Source: an uncultured Clostridiaceae bacterium (GTDB lineage: Bacteria; Bacillota; Clostridia; Lachnospirales; Lachnospiraceae). From it: a stretch of DNA of 50,773 bases. This document shows, piece after piece, positions 17,483-25,937 of the stretch. Each line of letters begins with the position of its first letter. Within the stretch, counting starts at the first letter, position 1. The DNA lies in NCBI GenBank assembly GCA_949948825.1, contig CATLIJ010000001.1:1-50773 (forward strand). The letters are read 5' to 3'. Under the pieces are notes generated by a model that ran no database searches, was not told the origin of the DNA, and was given only the letters and a program-made list of their open reading frames with translations. The translations under genes and the position numbers were made by a program.

Positions 17483-17988
17483 AATCCAATATTACTTTAA
17501 TCGGCATGCCTGCCTCTGGCAAAAGCACCATTGGCGTGCTGCTGGCAAAACGCCTAGGCTTTTCTTTTCTGGATGTGGATTTGGCGATTCAGGAGAAAAC
17601 CGGAAAGCTTCTGAAAGAAATCATTGCCCAGGAGGGCATGGAGGGGTTTTTAAAGACAGAAGAGAGAGTGAATCAGCAGATTCAGGTAAAGCGTACTGTG
17701 ATTGCGCCGGGAGGAAGCGTGATTTACGGGCCAAAAGCCATGGCCCATTTAAAGGAGATCAGTCAGATCGTGTATCTGAAGCTTTCCTATGAAGAAGTGG
17801 TCCGGCGGTTGGGGGATCTGACGGACCGGGGCGTGGCAGTGAGGGAGGGCATGACCCTTAAGGATTTATATGAGGAGAGAGTGCCTTTATATGAAGCGTA
17901 TGCAGATCTGACGGTCTGTGAGGGAGACCGGGGGCCAGGAGCAGTGGTGGATGAGCTGCGGGCTATTATGGAAAGGAGGATATTATGA
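17479..17988 (+). CDS. Shikimate kinase-like P-loop kinase
   Basis: A 169-residue small kinase with Walker A GMPASGKST (residues 9-17), the DVDLAIQ strand matching the DxD of shikimate kinases, a Gly-rich APGGSVIY and a lid followed by ERVPLYEAYADLTV. Family length is normal. However, the shikimate-binding Arg of the FRxxE motif is replaced (GFLKTEE) and the triple-Gly motif is reduced. No other aromatic-pathway gene is nearby. It overlaps a flavin reductase and a phosphoglycerate-mutase-like gene by four bases at each end. It may be shikimate kinase or a related kinase with another substrate. Confidence 0.75.
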   Translation: MKSNITLIGMPASGKSTIGVLLAKRLGFSFLDVDLAIQEKTGKLLKEIIAQEGMEGFLKTEERVNQQIQVKRTVIAPGGSVIYGPKAMAHLKEISQIVYLKLSYEEVVRRLGDLTDRGVAVREGMTLKDLYEERVPLYEAYADLTVCEGDRGPGAVVDELRAIMERRIL

Positions 17989-19187
17989 AATATATTGTAA
18001 TGCTGGGAGACGGAATGGCAGACAATCCCATAGAGGCCCTGGGGGGAAGGACCCCTTTGGAGGCGGCAAAAAAGCCAAATATTGACCGGCTGGCCAGAAC
18101 CGGAGAGCTGGGGATGGTAAAGACAGTGCCAGACGGCATGAAGCCAGGGAGCGATGTGGCGAATCTTGCAGCCATGGGATATGATCCCAAGGTCTGTTAC
18201 ACAGGACGTTCTCCCCTGGAGGCAGTCAGCATTGGAATTAAGATGGAGGATTCGGATGTGGCTTTCCGCTGCAATCTGGTCACTCTGTCAGAGGAGGAGG
18301 AGTACGAGAACAGGCGGATGGTAGATTACAGCTCCGGAGAGATTACCACCAAAGAGGCAGCAGAGCTGATGGAGGCAATCCAGAAAGCATTTGGGACCGA
18401 TGAGATTCAATTTTATCCGGGAATCAGCTACCGCCATTGCATGATCTGGCATGGGGGGCCGGTGGGGCTGAATCTGACCCCTCCCCATGATATTTCTGAC
18501 AAAACGGTTACATCGTATCTGCCGGAGAACCCGGTGATTCTGGACTTGATGCGCCGCAGCAGCGAGATATTAAAGGATCATCCAGTCAACCAGGCAAGAA
18601 AGGCCAGGGGGCTGAATCCGGCCAATTCCATCTGGCTGTGGGGAGAGGGGACCCGTCCGGCTGTGTCTGGCTTTGAGGCAGCATATGGGGTGAAGGGGTC
18701 TGTGATTTCAGCTGTGGATCTGATTAAGGGAATCGGCCTCTGCGCAGGCATGAAGGTGATTGAGGTAGAAGGAGCCACAGGAAACATTGACACCAATTTT
18801 AAAGGAAAAGGAGAGGCTGCCTTAAAGACTCTGTCAGAGGGACAGGATCTGGTCTATATCCATGTGGAGGCTCCGGATGAATGCGGCCATCACGGAGATC
18901 TGGAGGGAAAAGTCCGGGCCATTGAACTGATTGACGAGCAGATTGTCGGGCCGCTTCTGGAAGGTTTGGAGGCGGCAGGGGAGGAGTATTCCATTCTTGT
19001 CATGCCAGATCATCCCACCCCTCTTGCCATCAAGACCCATGTGGCAGATCCGGTTCCGTATCTTTTGTACCGGAGCAATGGGGCGGCAGGGGACGGAGCG
19101 GATACCTATACAGAGAAGACAGCAGCTGCCACAGGGCGGTATGTGGACCATGGATATGAGCTCATGGGGAGGCTGCTGGGAAAGTAG
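17985..19187 (+). CDS. apgM: Cofactor-independent phosphoglycerate mutase, archaeal type (ApgM)
   Basis: A 400-residue alkaline-phosphatase-superfamily protein. MLGDGMADNP supplies the first metal Asp; PGSDVANLAAMGYDP provides the Ser that takes the phosphate; ApgM-specific YTGRSPLEA, VHVEAPDECGHHGD and MPDHPTPL hold the remaining metal ligands. It interconverts 3- and 2-phosphoglycerate in this family. Some bacterial members (TIGR02535) have been proposed as homoserine kinases, so its role beside a small P-loop kinase is open. AAAGGAGG precedes the ATG, which overlaps the previous stop. Confidence 0.92.
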   Translation: MKYIVMLGDGMADNPIEALGGRTPLEAAKKPNIDRLARTGELGMVKTVPDGMKPGSDVANLAAMGYDPKVCYTGRSPLEAVSIGIKMEDSDVAFRCNLVTLSEEEEYENRRMVDYSSGEITTKEAAELMEAIQKAFGTDEIQFYPGISYRHCMIWHGGPVGLNLTPPHDISDKTVTSYLPENPVILDLMRRSSEILKDHPVNQARKARGLNPANSIWLWGEGTRPAVSGFEAAYGVKGSVISAVDLIKGIGLCAGMKVIEVEGATGNIDTNFKGKGEAALKTLSEGQDLVYIHVEAPDECGHHGDLEGKVRAIELIDEQIVGPLLEGLEAAGEEYSILVMPDHPTPLAIKTHVADPVPYLLYRSNGAAGDGADTYTEKTAAATGRYVDHGYELMGRLLGK

Positions 19188-19196
19188 AGGTTTTTT

Positions 19197-20069
19197 ATGT
19201 TAGAGAAATACAAGCACAATCTGATTGTGCGGAGAATGATAACAATTGTGGCAGTAGTTGTGTCTGCTTTGCTGCAGACCTTTGTGATCCAGTCCTTTAT
19301 TCGTCCGGCCCAGCTTTTGTCCGGGGGATTTACAGGGATTGCCATATTGCTGGATGACATTGCGTCTCTGTATGGGAAAAGCTTTTCCACATCATTGGGG
19401 ATTCTGGTGTTAAATATTCCGGTAGCCATATTGTGCAGCAGAAGCATCAGCAAACGGTTTACCTTTTACTCGGTCTTACAGGTTTTTTTGGCAAGCTTAT
19501 TCCTGAAAATCTGTGATTTTCAGCCGATTTTCCAGGATTTGATGCTGAATGTGCTCTTTGGAGGGTTTCTGTACGGAATCGGAATTGCAATCGCTTTGCG
19601 GGGCAATGCGTCCACAGGAGGAACGGATTTTATTGCTCTTTATGTGTCCAACAAGACCGGGAGGTCCATATGGGAATATGTGTTTGCTGGAAATGTGCTG
19701 ATCCTGTGCGTGTTTGGGGCTATGTTTGGATGGCTGTATGCAGGATATTCCATTTTGTTCCAGTTTGTTTCCACCAAGACCATTTCTGCTTTCCACCACC
19801 GTTATGAGCGGGTGACGTTGCAGATTACCACCACAAAGGCAGAAGAGGTGATCCGCGCATATGTGGCCAGGTGCCGCCATGGCATTTCCTGTGTGGAGGC
19901 CATCGGAGGGTACAGCCATCAGAAAATGTATCTGCTTCATACTGTTGTTTCTTCCTATGAAGCGGCAGATATTATCCGGCTGATGCGTGCCGTGGACCCG
20001 CAGATTATCATAAATATAATAAAGACGGAAAATTTTGTGGGGGGCTTTTATCAGGCTCCTATGGATTAG
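19197..20069 (+). CDS. YitT family membrane protein
   Basis: A 290-residue YitT/DUF161-DUF2179 protein. Five to six hydrophobic segments lie in residues 15-195, with the family signature GGFTGIAILLDD near residue 43 and GNASTGGTDFIALYVSNKTG near residue 140. A soluble DUF2179 domain of about 85 residues follows (residues 203-286; TTTKAEEVIRAYV, GGYSHQKMYLLHTVV). The family is widespread in Firmicutes; transport is suspected but unproven. It starts with ATG after the ApgM stop and is the likely last gene of the operon. Confidence 0.92.
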   Translation: MLEKYKHNLIVRRMITIVAVVVSALLQTFVIQSFIRPAQLLSGGFTGIAILLDDIASLYGKSFSTSLGILVLNIPVAILCSRSISKRFTFYSVLQVFLASLFLKICDFQPIFQDLMLNVLFGGFLYGIGIAIALRGNASTGGTDFIALYVSNKTGRSIWEYVFAGNVLILCVFGAMFGWLYAGYSILFQFVSTKTISAFHHRYERVTLQITTTKAEEVIRAYVARCRHGISCVEAIGGYSHQKMYLLHTVVSSYEAADIIRLMRAVDPQIIINIIKTENFVGGFYQAPMD

Positions 20070-20105
20070 TATGGCAAGCTTTAGGAAGAAAGGGATGGAA
20101 GGATT

Positions 20106-21485
20106 ATGTATCAGATTGACTTTAGTAAACCGTTGACAGTTCATTTTATCGGTATTGGCGGCATCAGCATGAGCGGGCTGGCCAAAATCCTTTTACAGGA
20201 AAATTTCAGGGTCAGAGGATCAGATGCTCATGAGAGTCCTTTGACGGAACAATTAAGAGAGTGGGGAGCCGAGATTTTCTATGGCCAGAGGGCGGAAAAC
20301 ATAGAAGAGGGAATTGATGTGGCAGTATATACGGCTGCTGTTCACAAGGATAATCCCGAATATCAGGAGGTCCTTAGGCGGGGGATTCCCACCCTTACCA
20401 GGGCGGAGCTTTTGGGGCAGATGATGAAGAATTATCATCATGCGGTTGCCATTGCAGGGACCCATGGAAAAACCACCACCACCTCCATGCTCACAGAGAT
20501 TCTGCTGGCAGCCAACATGGACCCCACCATTTCCGTAGGGGGGATTCTTCCGTCTATTGGAGGCAATATCCGGGTGGGAGGGCAGGAATACTTTGTCACA
20601 GAGGCCTGTGAATACACCAACAGTTTTCTGTCGTTTTTCCCCACTATAGCAGTGATTCTAAATATTGAGGCAGATCATCTGGACTTTTTTAAAGACTTGG
20701 AGGATATACGTGCCTCCTTCCGGAAATTTGCAGAGCTGCTGCCAGAAGAGGGAGTGCTGATTCTGGATGGAAGCATTCCAAACCCGGAACAAATCACCGC
20801 CGGACTTTCCTGCAGGGTGGTGATGCTAAGCCATGAATCGGAGGGAGATTACGGGGCTGCTGATATTGAGTATGATGAGAAGGCCTGCCCCTCCTTTACA
20901 TTGATGAAAAAGGGTATTCCGTCCGGCAGAATCCATCTGTCTGTTCCAGGAGAGCATAATGTGTATAATGGTCTGGCTGCCATTGCGGCGGCAGAGGCAT
21001 TGGGAACCCCATGGGAAAAGATTTGTCCGGGACTGGAGGGTTTTAAGGGGACGGAGAGACGTTTTGAGAAAAAGGGAGTTGTGGGCGGTGTGACCATTGT
21101 GGATGATTATGCCCATCATCCCGGGGAGATTGGGGCAACCTTAAAAGCAGCCAGACATTTTCCACACAAAAAGCTGTGGTGTGTATTCCAGCCTCATACT
21201 TATTCCAGAACCAAGGCCTTGATGGATGATTTTGCCAGAGAGCTGGCAGCGGCAGACCAGGTAGTTCTTGCAGAGATTTATCCGGCCAGAGAGACTGACA
21301 CTTTAGGGGTCAGCTCTGCACAACTGGCAGAAAAAATTCAAAAAAACGGCACTCCGGCATGCTGCCTGCCTACTTTTGATGAAATTGAAATATTTATTTT
21401 AAAAAATTGTTCCCCAGGAGATTTGTTGATAACTATGGGGGCCGGAGACATTGTAAAAGTTGGGGAAAGGCTTCTTGGAAGGTAG
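20106..21485 (+). CDS. murC: UDP-N-acetylmuramate--L-alanine ligase
   Basis: A full-length 459-residue Mur ligase adding L-Ala to UDP-MurNAc in peptidoglycan synthesis. N-terminal HFIGIGGISMSGLAKIL binds the UDP moiety; the ATP loop AGTHGKTTTTSML lies near residue 117, followed by TEACEYTNSFL, the central-domain EADHLDFF and the C-terminal VDDYAHHPGEI and FQPHTYSRT. GGAAGG precedes the start. It ends before a terminator that also contains DnaA-box sequence. Confidence 0.98.
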   Translation: MYQIDFSKPLTVHFIGIGGISMSGLAKILLQENFRVRGSDAHESPLTEQLREWGAEIFYGQRAENIEEGIDVAVYTAAVHKDNPEYQEVLRRGIPTLTRAELLGQMMKNYHHAVAIAGTHGKTTTTSMLTEILLAANMDPTISVGGILPSIGGNIRVGGQEYFVTEACEYTNSFLSFFPTIAVILNIEADHLDFFKDLEDIRASFRKFAELLPEEGVLILDGSIPNPEQITAGLSCRVVMLSHESEGDYGAADIEYDEKACPSFTLMKKGIPSGRIHLSVPGEHNVYNGLAAIAAAEALGTPWEKICPGLEGFKGTERRFEKKGVVGGVTIVDDYAHHPGEIGATLKAARHFPHKKLWCVFQPHTYSRTKALMDDFARELAAADQVVLAEIYPARETDTLGVSSAQLAEKIQKNGTPACCLPTFDEIEIFILKNCSPGDLLITMGAGDIVKVGERLLGR

Positions 21486-21686
21486 TTATCCACATTATCC
21501 ACATAGTTTTCCACTTTTTTGGGGAAGAAACTATGTGGATTTTTTGCTTAACATAAGTCAGTGCTGATATAAGACAGGAAATCCAGAGAATACGCAGAAA
21601 ATGACCATATTCGACAGGTCCGGCCTCTGTCATCCACAAAAATTATCCACTTTATCCACATTATCCACAATTCATTTGGTGGATAA
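21486..21686. promoter_or_regulatory. DnaA-box cluster before the dnaD-dnaC pair
   Basis: Four perfect TTATCCACA boxes lie at 21486-21494, 21495-21503, 21652-21660 and 21661-21669. One-mismatch boxes lie at 21630-21638, 21643-21651 and, on the minus strand, 21678-21686; weaker ones are at 21507-21515 and 21534-21542. Two runs are head-to-tail with exact 9-base spacing (2 and 3 boxes). DnaA should bind here. The position just upstream of the primosome genes suggests replication-linked control or DnaA titration; no AT-rich unwinding region is obvious. Confidence 0.75.
21497..21545 (+). terminator. murC terminator overlapping a DnaA box
   Basis: ATCCACATAGTTTTCC pairs with GGAAGAAACTATGTGGAT (one or two mismatches) and is followed by a T run. 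The 5' arm contains most of the second perfect DnaA box. Confidence 0.8.
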
Positions 21687-21715
21687 GTACCCCTATTTTC
21701 TTTTGGAAAAGGATG

Positions 21716-21724
21716 TGATAAAAT
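21716..21724 (+). promoter_or_regulatory. Extended -10 promoter of the dnaD-like gene
   Basis: TGA precedes TAAAAT (21719-21724), an extended -10 element; the -35 (TTTTCT, 21696-21701) is poor. The reversed DnaA box at 21678-21686 sits just upstream of it, where bound DnaA could affect the polymerase. Confidence 0.5.
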
Positions 21725-21751
21725 AGAAATCAATGGAGAGGATGGGAAGCG

Positions 21752-22789
21752 ATGGATATGATTTGCAGTTTTCGGATGGACGCCACAGTGGTGGCAAACA
21801 CATTTATTGACCAGTATATGACAGCTGCCAATGGAGAATATGTAAAGGTTTATCTGTATCTTTTGCGGCACCAGCAGGAGACCGTGGACATTGACCGGAT
21901 CGCTGACGCACTGAACCATACAGAAGCGGATGTGAGACGGGCTCTGGCTTACTGGGAGAAGCTGGGAATCCTGACAGCGGCAAAGAAGGAGACAGAACCA
22001 GCAGAACCGCAAAAGCAGGAAGAGGCTGTTTCAGAACAGCCGGCACAGGACAGCGGGGAAAAAAGGCTGTCCCGGACAGAACCAGAACCTCTGGCAAAGA
22101 AAGCGTCTGTTCAGAGAAGACCTGTATACAGTCAGGACCAGGTAAATAAGCTGGCGGAGGATGAGGACTTTACCCAGCTTCTTTACATCGCTCAAAAATA
22201 TATGGACAAGGTTTTTACCTCCAGGGAGTGTGAGGTGTTTGCCTATCTTTATGATGGCCTTCACATGCCTGCAGAGCTTTTGGAGTATCTGGTGGAGTAT
22301 TGTGTCCAAAGCGGGCATACCAGCATTCGTTATATTGAAACCGTTGGATTAAACTGGCGTGAGAAGGGCTTTGGCACTGTGGAGCAGGCCAGAGCATATG
22401 CCAGCGGCTTTTCGAAAAATACTTTTGCAGTCATGCGCTGCTTTGGGCTGACAGACAGGAATCCGGGGGATGCAGAAAAGCAGATGATCGAGAGGTGGTT
22501 TTCCTCCTATGGCTTTTCCAGGGAGGTGGTGCTGGAGGCGTGCAACCGGACGATGGAGGCCACCCACACCCCCAGCTTCCGATATGCGGACAAGATCCTG
22601 ACTGAATGGAAAAAGGCCGGAGTGAAGACCATGAGAGATGTGGCGCTTCTGGATGAAAAGCATCAGGGAAAAAAGAAAACCCGGACAGAGAAAAAGCCTT
22701 CGAACCAGTTCCACAATTTTGAGCAGCGAAGCACAGATTATGACGCCATGGTGTTAGACCAGGTGAAATCCTGGATTGGACAGGCATAG
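21752..22789 (+). CDS. DnaD domain primosome protein
   Basis: A 345-residue DnaD/DnaB_2-type replication initiation protein. The N-terminal 75 residues form a winged-helix domain (YVKVYLYLLRHQQE, DVRRALAYWEKLGIL). A charged linker follows (about 80-130), then the DnaD domain (about 145-225), with FTSRECEVFAYLYDGLHMP and the motif YIETVGLNWREKGF near residues 195-210. A second helical unit follows. Firmicute DnaD/DnaB proteins bind oriC DNA and help load the replicative helicase. The next gene is a DnaC/DnaI-type loader, a standard pairing. Confidence 0.92.
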   Translation: MDMICSFRMDATVVANTFIDQYMTAANGEYVKVYLYLLRHQQETVDIDRIADALNHTEADVRRALAYWEKLGILTAAKKETEPAEPQKQEEAVSEQPAQDSGEKRLSRTEPEPLAKKASVQRRPVYSQDQVNKLAEDEDFTQLLYIAQKYMDKVFTSRECEVFAYLYDGLHMPAELLEYLVEYCVQSGHTSIRYIETVGLNWREKGFGTVEQARAYASGFSKNTFAVMRCFGLTDRNPGDAEKQMIERWFSSYGFSREVVLEACNRTMEATHTPSFRYADKILTEWKKAGVKTMRDVALLDEKHQGKKKTRTEKKPSNQFHNFEQRSTDYDAMVLDQVKSWIGQA

Positions 22790-22891
22790 GGATGTCTGCA
22801 GGGCAGGGGATATTGCCGGCCAGTCAGGGCTGTACTGGCACAGCGCTGCATTCGGGAGAGAAGAGGGCTTGCATTGAGAAAGGGATAATGT

Positions 22892-23890
22892 ATGGGACTG
22901 AACAATTCTCAGTATAACCAGGTTATGAGAGAGTATGAGCAGCAGCAGCTGAAGAACCGGTATGAGCAGCAGCGCAGGGTGGAAGAGGTGTATGCCCGCG
23001 TGCCGCAGATTGGCGCTTTGGATGAGGAGATCCGGAGCCAGGGCGCCAGAAGCGCCCGGATGGCCTTAAAGGGAGATACAGAGGCAGGGAGACGGTTCCG
23101 GGAGAATCTGGCAGATCTCCGGGAACAGAAACAGGTGCTTTTAGCGGCAGCCGGCTATCCGCCGGATTATATGGACATGCATTACCAGTGTCCGGCCTGT
23201 AAGGATACCGGATATGAGAACGGCAGACGGTGCCGCTGCTTTGAGCAGGCAAGAACCCGGATTCTGTATGCCCAGTCCAATATCCGGCAGGTTCTGGAAC
23301 GGGAGAATTTTGACACCCTTTCCTACAGCTGGTATGACGGGGAAAGAAGGCTGGAGCGGCTTGGCATGACCGAGCTGGATTACATGAAAATGGTGGTGGC
23401 AAAATGCAGGGAGTTTGCAGCAGGATTTCCGGAGAAGGGAAGAAACCTTTTGTTTACCGGAAGTACCGGCGTGGGAAAGACCTTTCTGACCAACTGTATT
23501 GCAAAGGCGCTGATTGACCGGTATATATCCGTGATTTATCTTACCTCTCAGGATTTGTTTGAGCTTTTGTCCCGGTATAAATTCGGCAGAGACTTGCAGG
23601 AAGATACTGAGGAGGCGTGCCGCCATATTCTGGAATGTGAGATGCTGATTATTGATGATCTGGGAACAGAGGTGAATAATACCTTTGTGTCCTCCCAGCT
23701 GTTTTACTGCATCAATGAGCGGATTCTCCGTGAAAAGGGGACAATCATTTCCACGAATCTTTCTGTGGGAGTTTTGCAGGACACTTATTCGGACCGGGTG
23801 ACATCCCGGATTATGAGCCATTATGCTGCCATTCCTTTATATGGGGAGGATATCCGGGTGAAAAAGAAAAACTTCCGAGGATTAACTTGA
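22892..23890 (+). CDS. DnaC/DnaI-type helicase loader ATPase
   Basis: A 332-residue AAA+ helicase loader. A helical N-domain is followed by a zinc-binding cluster CPAC...CRC (about residues 95-112), as in DnaI. The ATPase then shows Walker A FTGSTGVGKTFL near residue 190, Walker B LIIDDLG near 253 and sensor IISTNLS near 290. It is expected to load the replicative helicase with the DnaD-like partner. Its stop overlaps the upstream extension of the next ORF, but the real PRPP-synthetase start is 72 bases downstream. Confidence 0.93.
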   Translation: MGLNNSQYNQVMREYEQQQLKNRYEQQRRVEEVYARVPQIGALDEEIRSQGARSARMALKGDTEAGRRFRENLADLREQKQVLLAAAGYPPDYMDMHYQCPACKDTGYENGRRCRCFEQARTRILYAQSNIRQVLERENFDTLSYSWYDGERRLERLGMTELDYMKMVVAKCREFAAGFPEKGRNLLFTGSTGVGKTFLTNCIAKALIDRYISVIYLTSQDLFELLSRYKFGRDLQEDTEEACRHILECEMLIIDDLGTEVNNTFVSSQLFYCINERILREKGTIISTNLSVGVLQDTYSDRVTSRIMSHYAAIPLYGEDIRVKKKNFRGLT

Positions 23891-23961
23891 CTTGCATGAA
23901 GCATAATGATATAAAAGAATCATTGTCATACACCAACACAACCAGAGGATGGAGGAAGAAC

Positions 23962-25140
23962 ATGATATACGAAGAAAAGACAATTGAGACCATTCCCGTA
24001 GGACCGCTGGGGCTGATTCCCTTACAAAGCTGTGCCGAGCTGGGGGCAAAAGTGAATAACTGGCTGATTGGATGGAGAAAAGAGCGGGAGAGTGAGCACA
24101 AGTCCACCATCGCCTTTGCAGGCTATCAGAGAGATTCTTATATTGTGGAGGCCCGGACACCCCGTTTTGGCTCTGGCGAGGGCAAAGGGACCATAGAAGA
24201 GTCAGTGCGGGGAGATGATCTGTATATTATGGTGGATGTATGCAATTACAATCTGACCTATTCCCTGTGTGGCATGACAAACCGGATGTCCCCGGATGAC
24301 CATTTTCAGGATTTGAAGCGGGTGATTGCAGCCGCTGCGGGGAAGGCCCGCCGGATCAATGTGATTATGCCATTTTTGTACGAAAGCCGCCAGCACCGCC
24401 GTTCCGGAAGAGAATCCCTGGATTGCGCCCTGGCTCTCCAGGAGCTGACGAATATGGGAGTGGAGAACATCATTACTTTTGATGCCCATGACCCCCGGGT
24501 GCAGAATGCAATTCCCCTGAAAGGCTTTGAGACGGTTCAGCCCATTTACCAGTTTATTAAGTATCTGCTTCAGGTGGAGACAGAGCTGGACATTGACAGT
24601 GATCACATGATGGTGATTAGTCCGGACGAAGGCGGGATGAGCCGCGCAGTGTATTTTGCCAATGTGCTGGGGCTGGATATGGGAATGTTTTACAAGCGGC
24701 GGGATTACACCCGCATTGTGAACGGACGGAATCCCATTGTGGCCCACGAGTTTTTGGGAACCAGTGTGGAGGGGAAGGATGTGCTGATTATTGACGACAT
24801 GATTTCCTCAGGAGAGAGCATGCTGGATGTGGCTAAGGAGCTGAAACGGCGGAAGGCGAGAAAAGTGTTTGTGTGTGCCACCTTTGGATTATTTACCAAT
24901 GGTCTGGCCAAATTTGATGAATATTATGCCAATGGCCTTATTGACCGGATTCTGACTACCAACCTGGTGTACCAGAGTCCTGAGCTTTTGTCCCGTCCCT
25001 ATTATGTAAATGTAGATATGAGCAAATATGTTGCCCTGATTATTGATAATCTGAACCACGACGACTCTTTAAGCGATCTGCTGAACCCGGCAAGGCGGAT
25101 TCATAAGCTGCTGGACCGGTATGCGGAAAGCAGAAAGTGA
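23962..25140 (+). CDS. prs: Ribose-phosphate pyrophosphokinase (PRPP synthetase)
   Basis: A 392-residue PRPP synthetase making phosphoribosyl pyrophosphate from ribose 5-phosphate and ATP for nucleotide, His and Trp synthesis. Two phosphoribosyltransferase-like domains are present: the first has PFLYESRQHRR and TFDAHDPRVQNA near residue 172; the second has the PRPP loop VLIIDDMISSGESM near residue 275. It is longer than the classical ~315-residue enzyme, with an N-terminal extension and an insert, as in a Clostridia subclass. GGAGGAAGAAC precedes the ATG at 23962; the in-frame ATG at 23887 lacks such a site. Confidence 0.93.
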   Translation: MIYEEKTIETIPVGPLGLIPLQSCAELGAKVNNWLIGWRKERESEHKSTIAFAGYQRDSYIVEARTPRFGSGEGKGTIEESVRGDDLYIMVDVCNYNLTYSLCGMTNRMSPDDHFQDLKRVIAAAAGKARRINVIMPFLYESRQHRRSGRESLDCALALQELTNMGVENIITFDAHDPRVQNAIPLKGFETVQPIYQFIKYLLQVETELDIDSDHMMVISPDEGGMSRAVYFANVLGLDMGMFYKRRDYTRIVNGRNPIVAHEFLGTSVEGKDVLIIDDMISSGESMLDVAKELKRRKARKVFVCATFGLFTNGLAKFDEYYANGLIDRILTTNLVYQSPELLSRPYYVNVDMSKYVALIIDNLNHDDSLSDLLNPARRIHKLLDRYAESRK

Positions 25141-25164
25141 CAGAACAGAACCGAGGATAGAGAG

Positions 25165-25779
25165 ATGAGTGAGGATAGAAACTATGAAGAACTGACAGAG
25201 GAAGAGCGGGGAGAGGGTCCCGGGCAGGATGGTTGGAAGATTCCCAAAAAGCCTAAGCTTGACTGGAAGAGGGAACTGTGGGAATGGGTAAAGATCATTG
25301 TGTCAGCGGCAGTCATTGCTCTGGTGCTGAATACGTTTATCATTGCCAATAGCCAGGTTCCCAGCGGTTCCATGGAAAACACCATTATGACAGGGGATCG
25401 GGTGATTGGCTTCCGTCTGTCCTATCTGTTTCAGGAGCCGGAGCGGGGGGATGTGGTGATTTTTCGTTTTCCGGATGACGAAAAGATTTATTATGTAAAG
25501 CGGATTATCGGCCTTCCGGGAGATACTGTGGATATTTATGAAGGGCATGTGTATCTGAATGGTTCGGATACTCCCCTGGAAGAGCCTTATGTGCGGGAGC
25601 CGATGATTCCGGAGAGGCCGATGCACTTTGAAGTGCCGGAGAACAGCTATTTTATGCTGGGAGATAACCGGAATTATTCAAAGGATGCCCGTGTGTGGCA
25701 GAATACTTATGTGAAGAAAAATAAGCTAGTGGCAAAGGTATTGTTCCGGTATTATCCAATACCGGGTAAGATTAAATGA
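25165..25779 (+). CDS. lepB: Signal peptidase I
   Basis: A 204-residue type I signal peptidase that cleaves Sec signal peptides outside the membrane. An acidic cytoplasmic N-tail (about 45 residues) leads to one membrane helix (VSAAVIALVLNTFII). The catalytic Ser lies in QVPSGSMENTI near residue 67 and the general-base Lys in YYVKRIIGLPGD near residue 111; the box E motif MLGDNRNYSKDAR follows. It starts 25 bases after the PRPP synthetase stop and ends before a terminator. Confidence 0.96.
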   Translation: MSEDRNYEELTEEERGEGPGQDGWKIPKKPKLDWKRELWEWVKIIVSAAVIALVLNTFIIANSQVPSGSMENTIMTGDRVIGFRLSYLFQEPERGDVVIFRFPDDEKIYYVKRIIGLPGDTVDIYEGHVYLNGSDTPLEEPYVREPMIPERPMHFEVPENSYFMLGDNRNYSKDARVWQNTYVKKNKLVAKVLFRYYPIPGKIK

Positions 25780-25816
25780 TTCAAGGTTCCGGATAACAGG
25801 AAAATGCTTGTACAGG

Positions 25817-25856
25817 AAAAGGCGGCTAAAAAAATGAGTCGCCTTTTGTCGTTTTA
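25817..25856 (+). terminator. lepB terminator
   Basis: AAAAGGCGGCT pairs with AGTCGCCTTTT (one mismatch), followed by a T-rich stretch. Confidence 0.7.
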
Positions 25857-25859
25857 AAA

Positions 25860-25888
25860 TTGCCTTTTAGAAGATAGTATGCTATATT
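25860..25888 (+). promoter_or_regulatory. Promoter of the nucleotidyltransferase gene
   Basis: TTGCCT (25860-25865), 17 bases, TATATT (25883-25888) with an extended TGC just before the -10. Confidence 0.7.
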
Positions 25889-25937
25889 GAAAAGTAGTTA
25901 AAAATCAGTAAAAGCCGGATAGAAAGGATAAAACAGG

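Noticed and set aside
21486..21686. DnaA-box cluster as the chromosomal origin
   Set aside because: No dnaA-dnaN genes nearby and no clear AT-rich unwinding region; regulation or titration is a safer reading.
23141..23821. Long minus-strand ORF (226 residues) opposite the dnaC-like gene
   Set aside because: Antisense shadow of a well-supported ATPase gene; no recognisable protein motifs.
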